A stretch of DNA of 64,000 nt from Bog-532 sp963828445 (GCA_963828445.1 CAWHFP010000040.1:124001-188000); one strand, 5' to 3'; numbered from the stretch's first letter, positions 1-7,579 are shown. Made by a program: numbers and translations. Notes: a model not told the origin generated them from the sequence alone.

Positions 1-2
1 GG

Positions 3-209
3 GACCGCCAACGGGAAGCCCAGGATGCCGATGACACCCTGGAAGGGGCAGGGCCGCCGGAGCCGACCCGCACCCTCTCTCTCCGTGTGTCGAGCGAGCA
101 GCTCTCAATTTGCGCCCGAGCGGCCAGTGTCGACCATGCCGACCTCGAGGAGTGGGCCATCGGCGTGCTTCGGGAAGAGGCCTCCCGAGCACTCCGTGAA
201 GGTCAGTAG
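3..209 (+). CDS. 3' end of a possible ribbon-helix-helix protein (partial, enters from left edge)
   Basis: An open frame runs in from the left edge and stops at TAG 207-209. No ATG or GTG precedes its conserved part, so the start is outside the window or unusual. The last 45 residues read RTLSLRVSSEQL and then two amphipathic helices ending in ALREGQ. That beta-strand/helix/helix order is typical of ribbon-helix-helix (CopG/Arc-like) DNA-binding domains found in antitoxins and small repressors. The preceding 20 residues are acidic and Pro-rich and could be linker. No toxin gene follows; the photolyase begins 133 nt later. The call rests on pattern alone, and a chance open frame is possible. 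Confidence 0.35.
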   Translation, partial: DRQREAQDADDTLEGAGPPEPTRTLSLRVSSEQLSICARAASVDHADLEEWAIGVLREEASRALREGQ

Positions 210-342
210 CGGGAAGCTCCCGGCGTGACCAGGCTGCCCAAGGCCTCGCTGCCTTGGTGAATACGCTTGCCCGGACAGGGAAGCCAGCTAGTTCACGAGC
301 GGCCTGGCCGGGGGCCCGGCCACCTGGAGGGGAGCTGAGCTG

Positions 343-1695
343 ATGTCCGCAGCTGTGCTGTGGTTTCGCCGAGACCTACGGCTGGGCGACCACCCGGCCC
401 TGCTGGCCGCCGCCGAGGACGGGCCGGTGACGGCGCTGTTCGTGCTGGACGACGTGCTGCGTAAGCCGTCCGGGGCGCCGCGGGTCGCGTTCATGTACCG
501 GACCCTGCGCGCCCTGGACGCCCAGTTGCGCGAGCACGGCGGCGGGCTGGTCGTGCGCCGGGGCCAGCCGGAAAACGTGGTGCCCGCCGTGGCCGCGGAA
601 GTGGGCGCGTCCTCGGTGCACATCAGCGCCGATTACGGCCCCTATGGCCGGGCCCGCGACGAGCGGGTCGACGACGCGCTGGGAGACGTCCCGCTGGTCC
701 GGACCGGGTCCCCGTACGCGGTGGCCCCGGGCCGGGTGACCAAGGGCGACGGCACGCCCTTCAAGGTCTACACCGCGTTCTACAAGGTCTGGTCCGAGCA
801 CGGCTGGCGCAAGCCCGCCAACTCCCGGCCCGCCGACGTGGACTGGCGCACGGTGGACGGCACCGGCATCCCGCAGGACCCGGCCCTGCCGTCCGGCCTG
901 ACCCTGCCGGACGCCGGTGAAGCAGCGGCCCGGGACGCCTGGCGCCGGTTCCGGCGCAGCCACCTGAGCGGCTACGCGTCCGAGCGGGACCGGCCCGACC
1001 TGGACCACACCTCGCGGATGTCGCCCTACCTGAAGTGGGGCTCGATCCACCCGCGGACGATCCTGGACAGCCTCGGCGGCGGCGATTCGACCTACCGCAA
1101 GGAGATCGCCTGGCGGGAGTTCTACGCCGCCGTGCTGTACTTCTGGCCGGAGAGCGCCCGCGAGTACTTCCTGCCCCAGATGGCCAAGATGCCGTACTCC
1201 ACCGGCCAGGAGGCCGACCAGGCGTTCCGGGCCTGGACCGAGGGCCGGACCGGCTATCCGATCGTGGACGCGGGCATGCGCCAGCTGCTGGCCGAGAGCT
1301 GGATGCACAACCGGGTCCGCATGATCGTGGCCTCGTTCCTGGTCAAGGACCTGCACATCGAGTGGACCCACGGGGCCCGGCACTTCATGCGGCACCTGGT
1401 CGACGGCGACCTGGCCAGCAATCAGCACGGCTGGCAGTGGACCGCAGGCACCGGCACCGACGCCGCACCCTACTTCCGGATCTTCAACCCGGTCGCCCAG
1501 GGCCAGAAGTTCGACCCCCAGGGCGAGTACATCCGCCGCTACGTGCCCGAACTGCGCGACCTGGGCGGCAAAGAGATCCACCAGCCCTGGGACCGGGCCG
1601 ACGGGCTGCCCGGCGGCTATCCGGAGCGGATCGTCGACCACGCCCAGGCCCGCAACGAGTCGCTCGCGGCCTACCAGCATCTCCGCGGGCGTTAA
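343..1695 (+). CDS. phr: Deoxyribodipyrimidine photolyase (class I cryptochrome/photolyase family)
   Basis: Repairs UV-induced cyclobutane pyrimidine dimers with blue light, using FAD and an antenna cofactor. The 450-residue protein opens with the alpha/beta photolyase domain (LWFRRDLRLGDHPAL). The FAD-binding helical domain carries the class I signatures WREFYAAVLYFWP, GYPIVDAGMRQL, WMHNRVRMIVASFLVKDL, and WQWTAGTGTDAAPYFRIFNP near the C terminus. Length is normal for bacterial CPD photolyases (about 450-480). ATG 343 is preceded by a GGAGGGG ribosome site about 10 nt upstream. A strong bidirectional terminator follows directly. A 6-4 photolyase or cryptochrome is less likely given the class I motifs. 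Confidence 0.95.
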   Translation: MSAAVLWFRRDLRLGDHPALLAAAEDGPVTALFVLDDVLRKPSGAPRVAFMYRTLRALDAQLREHGGGLVVRRGQPENVVPAVAAEVGASSVHISADYGPYGRARDERVDDALGDVPLVRTGSPYAVAPGRVTKGDGTPFKVYTAFYKVWSEHGWRKPANSRPADVDWRTVDGTGIPQDPALPSGLTLPDAGEAAARDAWRRFRRSHLSGYASERDRPDLDHTSRMSPYLKWGSIHPRTILDSLGGGDSTYRKEIAWREFYAAVLYFWPESAREYFLPQMAKMPYSTGQEADQAFRAWTEGRTGYPIVDAGMRQLLAESWMHNRVRMIVASFLVKDLHIEWTHGARHFMRHLVDGDLASNQHGWQWTAGTGTDAAPYFRIFNPVAQGQKFDPQGEYIRRYVPELRDLGGKEIHQPWDRADGLPGGYPERIVDHAQARNESLAAYQHLRGR

Positions 1696-1702
1696 ATTCC
1701 AT

Positions 1703-1750
1703 AAAAAATCAGGCCCGGGACGCTGCAGTTCGCCCAGGCCTGATTTTTTT
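1703..1750. terminator. Bidirectional intrinsic terminator between photolyase and the minus-strand peptide genes
   Basis: A 13-bp perfect stem: AAAAAATCAGGCC (1703-1715) pairs with GGCCTGATTTTTT (1737-1749) across a 21-nt loop. The A-run on one side and the T-run on the other give a U-tract in either direction. It can therefore end the photolyase transcript and the transcript of the convergent microprotein genes. Such classical U-tailed terminators are rare in this window. Confidence 0.85.
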
Positions 1751-1761
1751 GATCGGCCGAT

Positions 1762-1855
1762 CGGTCTTGCTCTTCGTCTTGCGGTCTTGCGGTCTTGCTT
1801 TCGTGCTTACGGTCGTACTTCCGTACTTGCCTACGTGCTTACGTTCTTTCGTGCT
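1762..1855. repeat. Degenerate octamer tandem repeat in the 3' region of the microprotein transcript
   Basis: Read on the minus strand this is a run of about twelve near-octamers: gaaagaac, gtaagcac, gtaggcaa, gtacggaa, gtacgacc, gtaagcac, gaaagcaa, gaccgcaa, gaccgcaa, then two shortened units. Consensus is roughly G-W-M-N-S-C-A-M. It lies between the stop of the second microprotein gene (1875) and the terminator (1703-1750), so it would sit in their 3' untranslated RNA. No coding frame or strong hairpin is evident in it. Function unknown. Confidence 0.6.
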
Positions 1856-1874
1856 ATGTCCGGTCAGGCCTCCG

Positions 1875-1991
1875 TCAGAGGATGCCCGACGGCACGTTCA
1901 GCGCGGAAAGCAGGTTGCTCACCAGGCCACTGATCCGGGTCAGCAGGCTGCCCAGATCGCAGGGGGTCTGACCGAGAACCGAGGTAAACAC
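1875..1991 (-). CDS. Microprotein B, 38 aa, paralogue of the upstream microprotein
   Basis: GTG start at 1991, TGA at 1875-1877, with a clear AGGAG site (2001-2005) 9 nt upstream. The product begins MFTSVLGQTPCDLG and continues GSLLTRISGLVSNLLSAL before a short NVPSGIL tail. The hydrophobic, Leu/Ser-rich core would form an amphipathic helix and carries one cysteine. The core aligns without gaps to that of microprotein A (GSLLAEVGGYLSTVLTSL), so the pair arose by duplication. No signal peptide or known domain is evident. The gene is too short for standard ORF calling. Possible roles are a secreted or membrane-active peptide or a small regulator, but the sequence does not say. Two good ribosome sites plus paralogy argue against chance. 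Confidence 0.65.
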   Translation of the reverse strand: MFTSVLGQTPCDLGSLLTRISGLVSNLLSALNVPSGIL

Positions 1992-2103
1992 GCTTGATCA
2001 CTCCTGTTTCGTTGCGGGCCCGGTCGGGCCCACTCCGAAGCCAGCTCGATGAAACTGGCTGGCGCCACCACTGAGGGGCGCTGGTTCAGTCGGACGGGCC
2101 TGA

Positions 2104-2211
2104 CTACAGGGCCGAGCCGAGCGAGGTCAGGACGGTGCTGAGGTAGCCGCCGACCTCCGCCAGCAGGCTGCCAGTGGCGTTGGCGATCGTCGCGAGAGAG
2201 ACGCTGAGCAC
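2104..2211 (-). CDS. Microprotein A, 35 aa, amphipathic Leu/Ser-rich peptide
   Basis: GTG start at 2211, TAG at 2104-2106, with a GGGGAG ribosome site (2220-2225) 8 nt upstream. The product is MLSVSLATIANAT followed by GSLLAEVGGYLSTVLTSL and GSAL. It shares the core GSLL-x3-[SG]G-x-[LV]S-x-[LV]L-[ST]-x-L with microprotein B 112 nt downstream. It lies about 160 nt downstream of otsA on the same strand, with a hairpin (2284-2302) between, so it may have its own promoter or be read from the trehalose genes. GGGCCC-GGTC-GGGCCC (2016-2031) between A and B could form a hairpin. Function unknown. Confidence 0.65.
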   Translation of the reverse strand: MLSVSLATIANATGSLLAEVGGYLSTVLTSLGSAL

Positions 2212-2216
2212 GTGTA

Positions 2217-2344
2217 CTACTCCCCGTTAACGGTGGGTCTGGTAGATCCACCCCGTTGACCGGGCCCCGGGAGGGGGCCGGGAGCGCCACCCTCTGTGGC
2301 GCACGGTTGTTAACTTAGCGTAGTCGAGCGCTACTCTCCGTTAA
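2217..2344 (-). promoter_or_regulatory. Leader of the microprotein genes: duplicated CTACTCNCCGTTAA box and a hairpin
   Basis: CTACTCCCCGTTAA (2217-2230, containing the ribosome site of microprotein A) is repeated as CTACTCTCCGTTAA at 2331-2344, a 13/14 match 114 nt apart. Between them, GCGCCAC-CCTCT-GTGGCGC (2284-2302) is a perfect 7-bp hairpin, and GTTAAC occurs at both ends. The second box has no start codon after it. It may be the remnant of a third microprotein copy or a regulator-binding repeat. Confidence 0.4.
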
Positions 2345-2370
2345 TTCAAGAGATTTGACGGCGGCGTGTC

Positions 2371-3801
2371 TCAGTCCTTGCCGCCCCGCGACGCGATGTC
2401 GGACAGCTGCTCGGCCACCCACAGGTGCACATCGTGCTTGCGCACGTACGAGGCCATGTCCGAGATCGCCGCCCGCCGGACCTCGACCGGCAGCCGGAGC
2501 GCCTGCTCGATACGGTGGGACAGGCCCTCGACGTCGAACGGGTTGCACAGCACGGCCTGCGGCAGTTCCTCGGCCGCGCCGGTGAACTCGCTCAGCACCA
2601 GCAGCCCGCTGGAGTTCCGGGCCTCCTGCACGGTGACGTACTCCTTGCAGACCAGGTTCATGCCGTCGATCAGCGGCGTGACCAGCAGGGCGTCGGCGGT
2701 GGCGTAGTACGAGGCCAGCTGCTGCTGGCCCAGCCCCCGGTACAGGTAGTGCACGGGCACGTCTTCCCCGGGTTCGGTGAACCGCCCGTTGATCCGCCCG
2801 ATGTGCTGCTCGACCGACGCCCGCAGCTGCCGGTACTCCCGCACGTTGTCCCGGCTGGGCACCGCGACCTGCAGGAAGGCCACGCTGGTGCGCATGTCCG
2901 GGTTGCGCTCCAGCAGCATCTCCACCGCCAGCAGCCGCTCCACGATGCCCTTGGTGTAGTCCAGCCGGTCCACGCCCAGCAGCAGCGTCCGCCCGCGGAA
3001 CTGCTCGCGCAGCGCCTCGACCTCGGTGTCGGTCTCCGGGTCGCACGCGTGCCGGGTGAAGTCGGTCACGTCGATCGAGATCGGCGCGGCGGTGGTGTGC
3101 ACCGTCCGGCCGTCCGGCAGCGCGATCGTGGTCCCGCGCACCTCGATACCCGAGCCGGACAGCAGCCGGGCGCAGGCTCGCACGAAGTTGCTGCGGTAGT
3201 GCTCGGTGTGGAAGGAGATCACGTCCGCGCCCAGCAGGCCGACCAGAATCTGCTCCCGCCAGGGCAGCCGGGCGAAGATGTCCGGCGACGGCCACGGCAC
3301 GTGCAGGAAGAACCCGATCGGCTGGTCCGGCCGCCGGCCGCGAATCAGCTGCGGGACCAGCATCAGCTGGTAGTCGTGGATCCAGGCGATCGCGTCCGGG
3401 TACTCCTCCAGCGCGGCCAGAGCCTGGTCGGCGAAGATCGCGTTCACGTCCCGGTACGTGTGCCACCAGGCTCGCTCGAACCGCGGCTTCTCGATCGCGT
3501 AGTGCAGCAGCGGCCACAGCGTGGCGTTCGAGAAACCGTAGTAGTAGTTGCGGACCTGGCTCGAGGACAAGCTGACCGGCTTCAGCCGCACCCCGGAGTC
3601 CGGCAGCGTGGGCGGCATGCCCTTGGTGCCGCCGTCCCAGCCGACCCAGGCGCCGGAATGGGTCGACATCACCGGCCGCAGCGCGGTGACCAGGCCTCCC
3701 GGGGACAGCTCCCAGCCGTCGTCGCCGTGCTGGACGGGTAGCCGGTTGGCCACCGCCACCACTGGACGGTCGTCGGTCGCCGTGGACAAAGACTCGTTCA
3801 T
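2371..3801 (-). CDS. otsA: Trehalose-6-phosphate synthase (GT20)
   Basis: Makes trehalose-6-phosphate from a nucleotide-activated glucose and glucose-6-phosphate in the cytoplasm, for osmoprotection. The 476-residue protein has the GT20 layout: N-terminal VAVANRLPV and SPGGLVTALRPV loops, WIHDYQLMLVPQLI, GVDRLDYTKGI, then the C-terminal donor-site region DGMNLVCKEYVTVQ. Length matches OtsA alone; there is no fused phosphatase domain. It lies 24 nt downstream of a HAD phosphatase gene on the same strand, which suggests that enzyme completes the pathway. A possible own -10 (GATACT) lies in the gap. The gene ends 159 nt before the first microprotein gene. Confidence 0.95.
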   Translation of the reverse strand: MNESLSTATDDRPVVAVANRLPVQHGDDGWELSPGGLVTALRPVMSTHSGAWVGWDGGTKGMPPTLPDSGVRLKPVSLSSSQVRNYYYGFSNATLWPLLHYAIEKPRFERAWWHTYRDVNAIFADQALAALEEYPDAIAWIHDYQLMLVPQLIRGRRPDQPIGFFLHVPWPSPDIFARLPWREQILVGLLGADVISFHTEHYRSNFVRACARLLSGSGIEVRGTTIALPDGRTVHTTAAPISIDVTDFTRHACDPETDTEVEALREQFRGRTLLLGVDRLDYTKGIVERLLAVEMLLERNPDMRTSVAFLQVAVPSRDNVREYRQLRASVEQHIGRINGRFTEPGEDVPVHYLYRGLGQQQLASYYATADALLVTPLIDGMNLVCKEYVTVQEARNSSGLLVLSEFTGAAEELPQAVLCNPFDVEGLSHRIEQALRLPVEVRRAAISDMASYVRKHDVHLWVAEQLSDIASRGGKD

Positions 3802-3825
3802 CGCCGTAACCGTATCGCGAGAGTA

Positions 3826-4518
3826 TCAATCACCGTTCCGGCGCCCCAGCAGCCGGCCGGGCGGCCGATCCCGGACCGTCTGGAGCAGGGCCGCGGGGTC
3901 GTCGTAGATCTCGGCCGCCCCGGCTTCCCTCAGTTCGTCGCGGCCGATGCCGCCGCTCAGCAGCCCGATACACGGCACTCCGGCCTTCTGGCAGGCCTGC
4001 ACGTCCCACACGGTGTCGCCCACGAACACCGCGGCCCCGGGTGGCACCCCGGCCTTGTCCAGCGCCACCTGGACCAGGTCCGGCGCGGGCTTGCTCTGCT
4101 CCACGTCCCCGGACGAGGTCGCGCCGTCGATGGCGTCGTCCGCGTCCAGCGCGGCCCGCAGCGCGCCGAACTCGTGCTCGTCGGCCGAACTGGCCAGCAC
4201 CACCCGCCAGCCCCGCTCCCGGCAGGCCCGCAGCAGGTCCGGCGCGCCCGGCAGCGGCCGCACCCGGGTCCAGAACGTCGCGTACAGGGCGCTGTGCGCG
4301 GCCTTCATGGACCCGTCCTGATCGCGGTCCCGGCCCTCCGGCAACAGCGCGTCCAGCATCTGGCCCGAACCCATCCCGATGGCCCGGTGAATTCTGGCCA
4401 TCGGCACGTCGAATCCGGACTGCGAAAACGCCTCCCACCAGCACACCGCGTGCAGGTAGTTGGTATCGGCCAGCGTGCCGTCCACGTCGAACAACACGGC
4501 TCTCAGCGACTCGTCCAT
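3826..4518 (-). CDS. HAD-superfamily phosphatase/phosphomutase (beta-PGM-like), candidate trehalose-phosphate partner
   Basis: A 230-residue HAD hydrolase with motif I FDVDGTLADT, motif II VVLASSA, motif III KPAPD and motif IV FVGDTVWDVQA. The alpha-helical cap is inserted after motif I, as in beta-phosphoglucomutase and phosphoglycolate phosphatase (subfamily I). It is not the classical OtsB fold (subfamily IIB), yet it is immediately upstream of otsA with a 24-nt gap and the same direction. It may dephosphorylate trehalose-6-phosphate, or recycle beta-glucose-1-phosphate. Substrate is inferred from context only. Confidence 0.85.
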   Translation of the reverse strand: MDESLRAVLFDVDGTLADTNYLHAVCWWEAFSQSGFDVPMARIHRAIGMGSGQMLDALLPEGRDRDQDGSMKAAHSALYATFWTRVRPLPGAPDLLRACRERGWRVVLASSADEHEFGALRAALDADDAIDGATSSGDVEQSKPAPDLVQVALDKAGVPPGAAVFVGDTVWDVQACQKAGVPCIGLLSGGIGRDELREAGAAEIYDDPAALLQTVRDRPPGRLLGRRNGD

Positions 4519-4619
4519 GATCGGCGGCTACCCGTGAACCCGGTCCTGAACCGTCCCGGGTGCGCCAGCGTCGCCGCCCGGGCCGGGCCATCCGCGCTGG
4601 CCTGGTTACCCTCAAGGAC

Positions 4620-5651
4620 ATGACGCTTGAGGCGCAAGTCGAGACCGCGCAGCCGCCGATCCGCTGGGGCATCCTGGGCGCGGGCCGCATCGCCCGCAGT
4701 TTCGTGGCCGATCTGCTGCTGCTCAAGGACCAGGTCCCGGCCGCGGTCGGCTCGCGGTCCTCGGGCCGGGCCCAGCAGTTCGCCGCCGACTTCGGCATCG
4801 AGAGCTACTACGGCTCCTACGCGGCCCTGGCCGCCGACGACAGCCTGGACGTCATCTACGTGGCCACCCCGCACTCCGAGCACTACGAGGGGGCCCGGAT
4901 CTGCCTGGAGGCGGGCCGCCCGGTCCTGGTCGAGAAGCCGTTCACGGTCACCGCCGCCGAGACGTCCCAGCTGATCGCGCTGGCCACCAGCCGGCGGCTG
5001 TTCGCCATGGAAGCCATGTGGACCCGGTTCAACCCGATCGTGCGTGAGGTCACCGACCTGGTCGACGGCGGCGCCGTGGGCCGGGTCGTCGCGGTCCAGG
5101 CCGACCTGTCCGGGGCCGCCGACTACAACCCCGACGACCGGCTGTGGAACCCGGCCCTGGCCGGGGGAGCCCTGCTCGACCTGGGCGTCTATCCGGTGTC
5201 GTTCGGCTCGATGCTGCTCGGCGCGCCCGATGAGATCAAGGCCGTGGCCAGCCCCGGGCCCACCGGGGTGGACGCCAGCACCGCGGTGGTCGCCCGCTAC
5301 CCCGGCGGCGCGATCGGCCTCTACTACTGCGGTCTGTGGGCCCAGTCGCCGCGGGTGGCCACGATCACCGGCACCGGCGGCGTCATCACCGTCGGGTCGG
5401 CGACCGGCGCACCGTTCTTCAAGCCGGACAGCTACACGCTGATCCCCGCCCATGGCGAGCCGCGCACCAAGCAGATCACCCTGCAGGGCGAGGGGTTCAC
5501 CTACGAGGCCGCCGAGGTGGCCCGGTGCCTGCGGGCCGGACTGACTGAATCACCGGTCATGCCGCTGGCCGGAACCCTCGACGTGATGCGGGCCCTCGAT
5601 GCCGCGCGTGCTGCGTCCGGCAACATCGGCGCACGGCATGGTGTTAAATAG
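4620..5651 (+). CDS. Gfo/Idh/MocA-family NAD(P)-dependent oxidoreductase
   Basis: A sugar- or inositol-type dehydrogenase. The N-terminal Rossmann fold carries WGILGAGRIARSFVADL and DVIYVATPHSEHYEGA, followed by the family signature EAGRPVLVEKPFTV with the catalytic-site EKP. The C-terminal alpha/beta domain begins about residue 125 (MWTRFNPIV) and contains GGALLDLGVYPV. The chosen ATG 4620 lies 7 nt after a TACCCT -10 box (4607-4612), typical of leaderless actinobacterial genes, and gives 343 residues. An earlier in-frame start would add an unconserved Arg-rich stretch. It is divergent from the HAD/otsA pair, but a link to trehalose is not shown. Substrate unknown. Confidence 0.9.
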   Translation: MTLEAQVETAQPPIRWGILGAGRIARSFVADLLLLKDQVPAAVGSRSSGRAQQFAADFGIESYYGSYAALAADDSLDVIYVATPHSEHYEGARICLEAGRPVLVEKPFTVTAAETSQLIALATSRRLFAMEAMWTRFNPIVREVTDLVDGGAVGRVVAVQADLSGAADYNPDDRLWNPALAGGALLDLGVYPVSFGSMLLGAPDEIKAVASPGPTGVDASTAVVARYPGGAIGLYYCGLWAQSPRVATITGTGGVITVGSATGAPFFKPDSYTLIPAHGEPRTKQITLQGEGFTYEAAEVARCLRAGLTESPVMPLAGTLDVMRALDAARAASGNIGARHGVK

Positions 5652-5798
5652 CCGGTGGTTGTCGTCGAAGTTCGTTGTCCGGTCACGGTGCCTGCGAATT
5701 CTGACAGCGGGCGCCCAGGGCTCTCCTGCGAGACGGGCGGTCGCAACAGCCCGGGGACACACAAGTGGTCCCGAAGATCGTTGTAGTGGAGATAGGGA

Positions 5799-6002
5799 AT
5801 GGCAGAAGGAACCGTCAAGTGGTTCAACGCTGACAAGGGCTATGGCTTCATTGCACCGGACGACGGCGGAGCCGACGTCTTCGTGCACTTTTCCGCCATT
5901 CAGACTGATGGCTACCGTAGCTTGCAGGAGAACCAGAGGGTGGAGTTCACGATCGGCCAGGGCGCCCGTGGGGCCCAGGCGGAGCAGGTCGTCCCCCTCT
6001 AA
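5799..6002 (+). CDS. Cold-shock protein (CspA family)
   Basis: A 67-residue single-stranded nucleic-acid-binding OB fold that acts as an RNA chaperone. RNP1 (KGYGFIAP) and RNP2 (VFVHFSAI) are intact, as is the N-terminal GTVKWFNADKGYG. The ribosome site GGAGATAGGGA lies just upstream of ATG 5799. It is preceded by about 145 nt without a gene, a likely long 5' leader as is common for csp genes. It is closed by a strong hairpin at 6021-6057. Confidence 0.97.
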   Translation: MAEGTVKWFNADKGYGFIAPDDGGADVFVHFSAIQTDGYRSLQENQRVEFTIGQGARGAQAEQVVPL

Positions 6003-6020
6003 ACCGAGGCTTGAACGTCG

Positions 6021-6064
6021 GCACCGCCGGTCGCGTCCTGAACGCGGCCGGCGGTGCTGTAATT
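6021..6064 (+). terminator. Hairpin terminator after the cold-shock gene
   Basis: GCACCGCCGG-T-CGCG (6021-6035) pairs with CGCG-G-CCGGCGGTGC (6043-6057), a 15-bp stem including one U-G pair around a 7-nt loop, followed by TGTAATT. It also abuts the probable -10 (TGTAAT, 6058-6063) of the next gene, so termination and initiation sit back to back. Confidence 0.75.
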
Positions 6065-6069
6065 GGCGG

Positions 6070-6669
6070 GTGACCCAACCGCTCGTCTTCACGGCCGGCC
6101 CGGCCCAGGGCGCTCTGATCGGCGTGTCCGCGGCCTGGTGGCTGTTCGAGGCGGTGATGAACACCCGGCAGTGGCTGCGCGCGGGCCGGGGCAACACCGT
6201 GATCCGGGACCCGACCTACGTGCTGATGTACGTCACCGTCGCGGCCGCGGTGATCGCGGCCCAGATCCTGGGCCGCCGCGGCGGCCTGCTGTGGCCCGGG
6301 GGCCGGATCTGGCCGGTGGTGACCGGCCTCACCTTGATTGTGGCCTGCATCGTCATCCGCGCCTGGTCGATCATCACGCTGGGCCGGTTCTTCCAGTATT
6401 CGATCCGCATCCAGACCGGGCACACCGTGGTCACCACCGGCCCGTACCGGTTCGTGCGCCATCCGTCCTACACCGGTCTGAGCCTGGGCGTGGCCGGCTA
6501 CGCGCTGGCCTGTGGCGACGTCTGGAGCCTGCTGGCGGCGGCCGCCCTGGCCGGCGCCGGCCTGACCGTCCGCATCCGCGTCGAGGAACGCCAGCTACGC
6601 GAGTCCCTGGGCGCCGACTACGCCACCTTCGCCGCCGACCACAAACGCCTCATCCCCGGCGTCTTCTGA
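6070..6669 (+). CDS. Isoprenylcysteine carboxyl methyltransferase (ICMT)-like membrane protein
   Basis: A membrane methyltransferase-family protein of 199 residues with about five hydrophobic segments. The C-terminal signature is TTGPYRFVRHPSYTGLSLG followed by the amphipathic stretch RIRVEERQLRESLGADY and KRLIPGVF, the SAM-binding half of ICMT/PEMT folds. Bacterial members act on lipids or unknown substrates, not prenylated proteins. GTG 6070 is chosen because it precedes the first hydrophobic helix and follows a TGTAAT box by 6 nt. A longer frame exists upstream but runs over the cold-shock gene. It converges with the CAP protein gene. Confidence 0.85.
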   Translation: MTQPLVFTAGPAQGALIGVSAAWWLFEAVMNTRQWLRAGRGNTVIRDPTYVLMYVTVAAAVIAAQILGRRGGLLWPGGRIWPVVTGLTLIVACIVIRAWSIITLGRFFQYSIRIQTGHTVVTTGPYRFVRHPSYTGLSLGVAGYALACGDVWSLLAAAALAGAGLTVRIRVEERQLRESLGADYATFAADHKRLIPGVF

Positions 6670-6697
6670 GGCCGGGGATGAGGCGTGGGCCGATCGC

Positions 6698-7579
6698 CTA
6701 GTTCGAGAAGTCCTGGGTCAGCCAGACGGTACCGGAACCGTCGCGGTACACGGCGATGCCGATGTGCGCGAACGACGAGGACAGGATGTTCTTGCGGTGA
6801 CCGTCGTTCGGCGGCTGCTCGTTCAGCATGTCCTGGGTCAGGGCCACCGCGGCCTGGGCGATGGCGCTGGTGTCGTCGCTGATCGGGCCCTCTTCGCCGA
6901 TGTTCTCGCCCGCTGAGGTCCAGTGCACGCCGGCCGCGGTCTCGCGGTCGCCGATCGCGGGCTCACCCGCGCACTGGTGGGACAGGCCGCAGCCCTGAGC
7001 CATCAGCAGGTTGTGCTGGGACGCGCTGGTGTTCAGCCCGGAGGAGAACGTCAGCGCGGGCAGGCCGTTCTGGGACCGGGCCTGGTTGATCAGGGCCAGC
7101 ACCTGGTCGGCCGGGGTGCCCTGCTGGGACGGGCTGGTTCCCGTGGACCCGGTGGCCGGGGCCGATGACGACGGCGCCGTGCTGCCCGGTGACGAAGACG
7201 AGGCCGAGGCGGACGCCGACGCGGAGGTCGCGGACGGCTTGGGGCGCGGCCGGTAGGTGCGGGCCGGCATCTTGGCGATGCCCATGGCCCCCACCGGGCA
7301 GGCCGCGCTCTTGCCCGTGCCCGTGGCCGTGCCCCCCTGCGATGTGCACTGGGAGGCGGCCTGGACCTCGGTCACCGAGCCTGGCTTGGTGTGGGCCTGG
7401 CCGGGCCCGCCGGCCACGGTGATGTGGTCCTGCGTCTGGGTGGGCGTAGCGCCCGGGGCCATCGCCACGTACAGCCCGGCCGCGGCCACCACCGGCAGCC
7501 CGGTCAGCGCCCACAGGTAACGCTTCCGCGTGCTGTAAGGCTGTTTCGGACTGCGGTGCGAAGGTCGCCCCGTTGCCAT
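6698..7579 (-). CDS. Secreted or membrane-anchored CAP-domain (SCP-like) protein
   Basis: A 293-residue protein: a basic N terminus, one transmembrane or signal segment (YLWALTGLPVVAAAGLYVAM), a Ser/Pro/Thr-rich stalk, then a C-terminal CAP domain (about residues 165-293). The domain shows NQARSQNGLPAL, GENIGEEG and NDGHRKNILSSSFAHIGIA, the usual CAP signatures. Two cysteine pairs are likely outside the cell. ATG 7579 follows GAGGTGG; upstream Met codons lack a ribosome site. Bacterial CAP proteins are surface proteins of mostly unknown function. The 281-nt upstream gap holds a TCGTCG/CGACGA inverted repeat (7593-7612) and an AT-rich TATATA stretch near 7740, and I see no gene in it. Confidence 0.88.
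   Translation of the reverse strand: MATGRPSHRSPKQPYSTRKRYLWALTGLPVVAAAGLYVAMAPGATPTQTQDHITVAGGPGQAHTKPGSVTEVQAASQCTSQGGTATGTGKSAACPVGAMGIAKMPARTYRPRPKPSATSASASASASSSSPGSTAPSSSAPATGSTGTSPSQQGTPADQVLALINQARSQNGLPALTFSSGLNTSASQHNLLMAQGCGLSHQCAGEPAIGDRETAAGVHWTSAGENIGEEGPISDDTSAIAQAAVALTQDMLNEQPPNDGHRKNILSSSFAHIGIAVYRDGSGTVWLTQDFSN

Noticed and set aside
376..1680. Long minus-strand frame opposite the photolyase
   Set aside because: Shadow frame of a GC-rich gene: Gly/Arg/Pro/Val-rich, no domain, and the photolyase on the other strand is certain. The same applies to the many long antisense frames in this window, e.g. 2425-3741, 14524-16182, 22666-23730 and 39199-40644.
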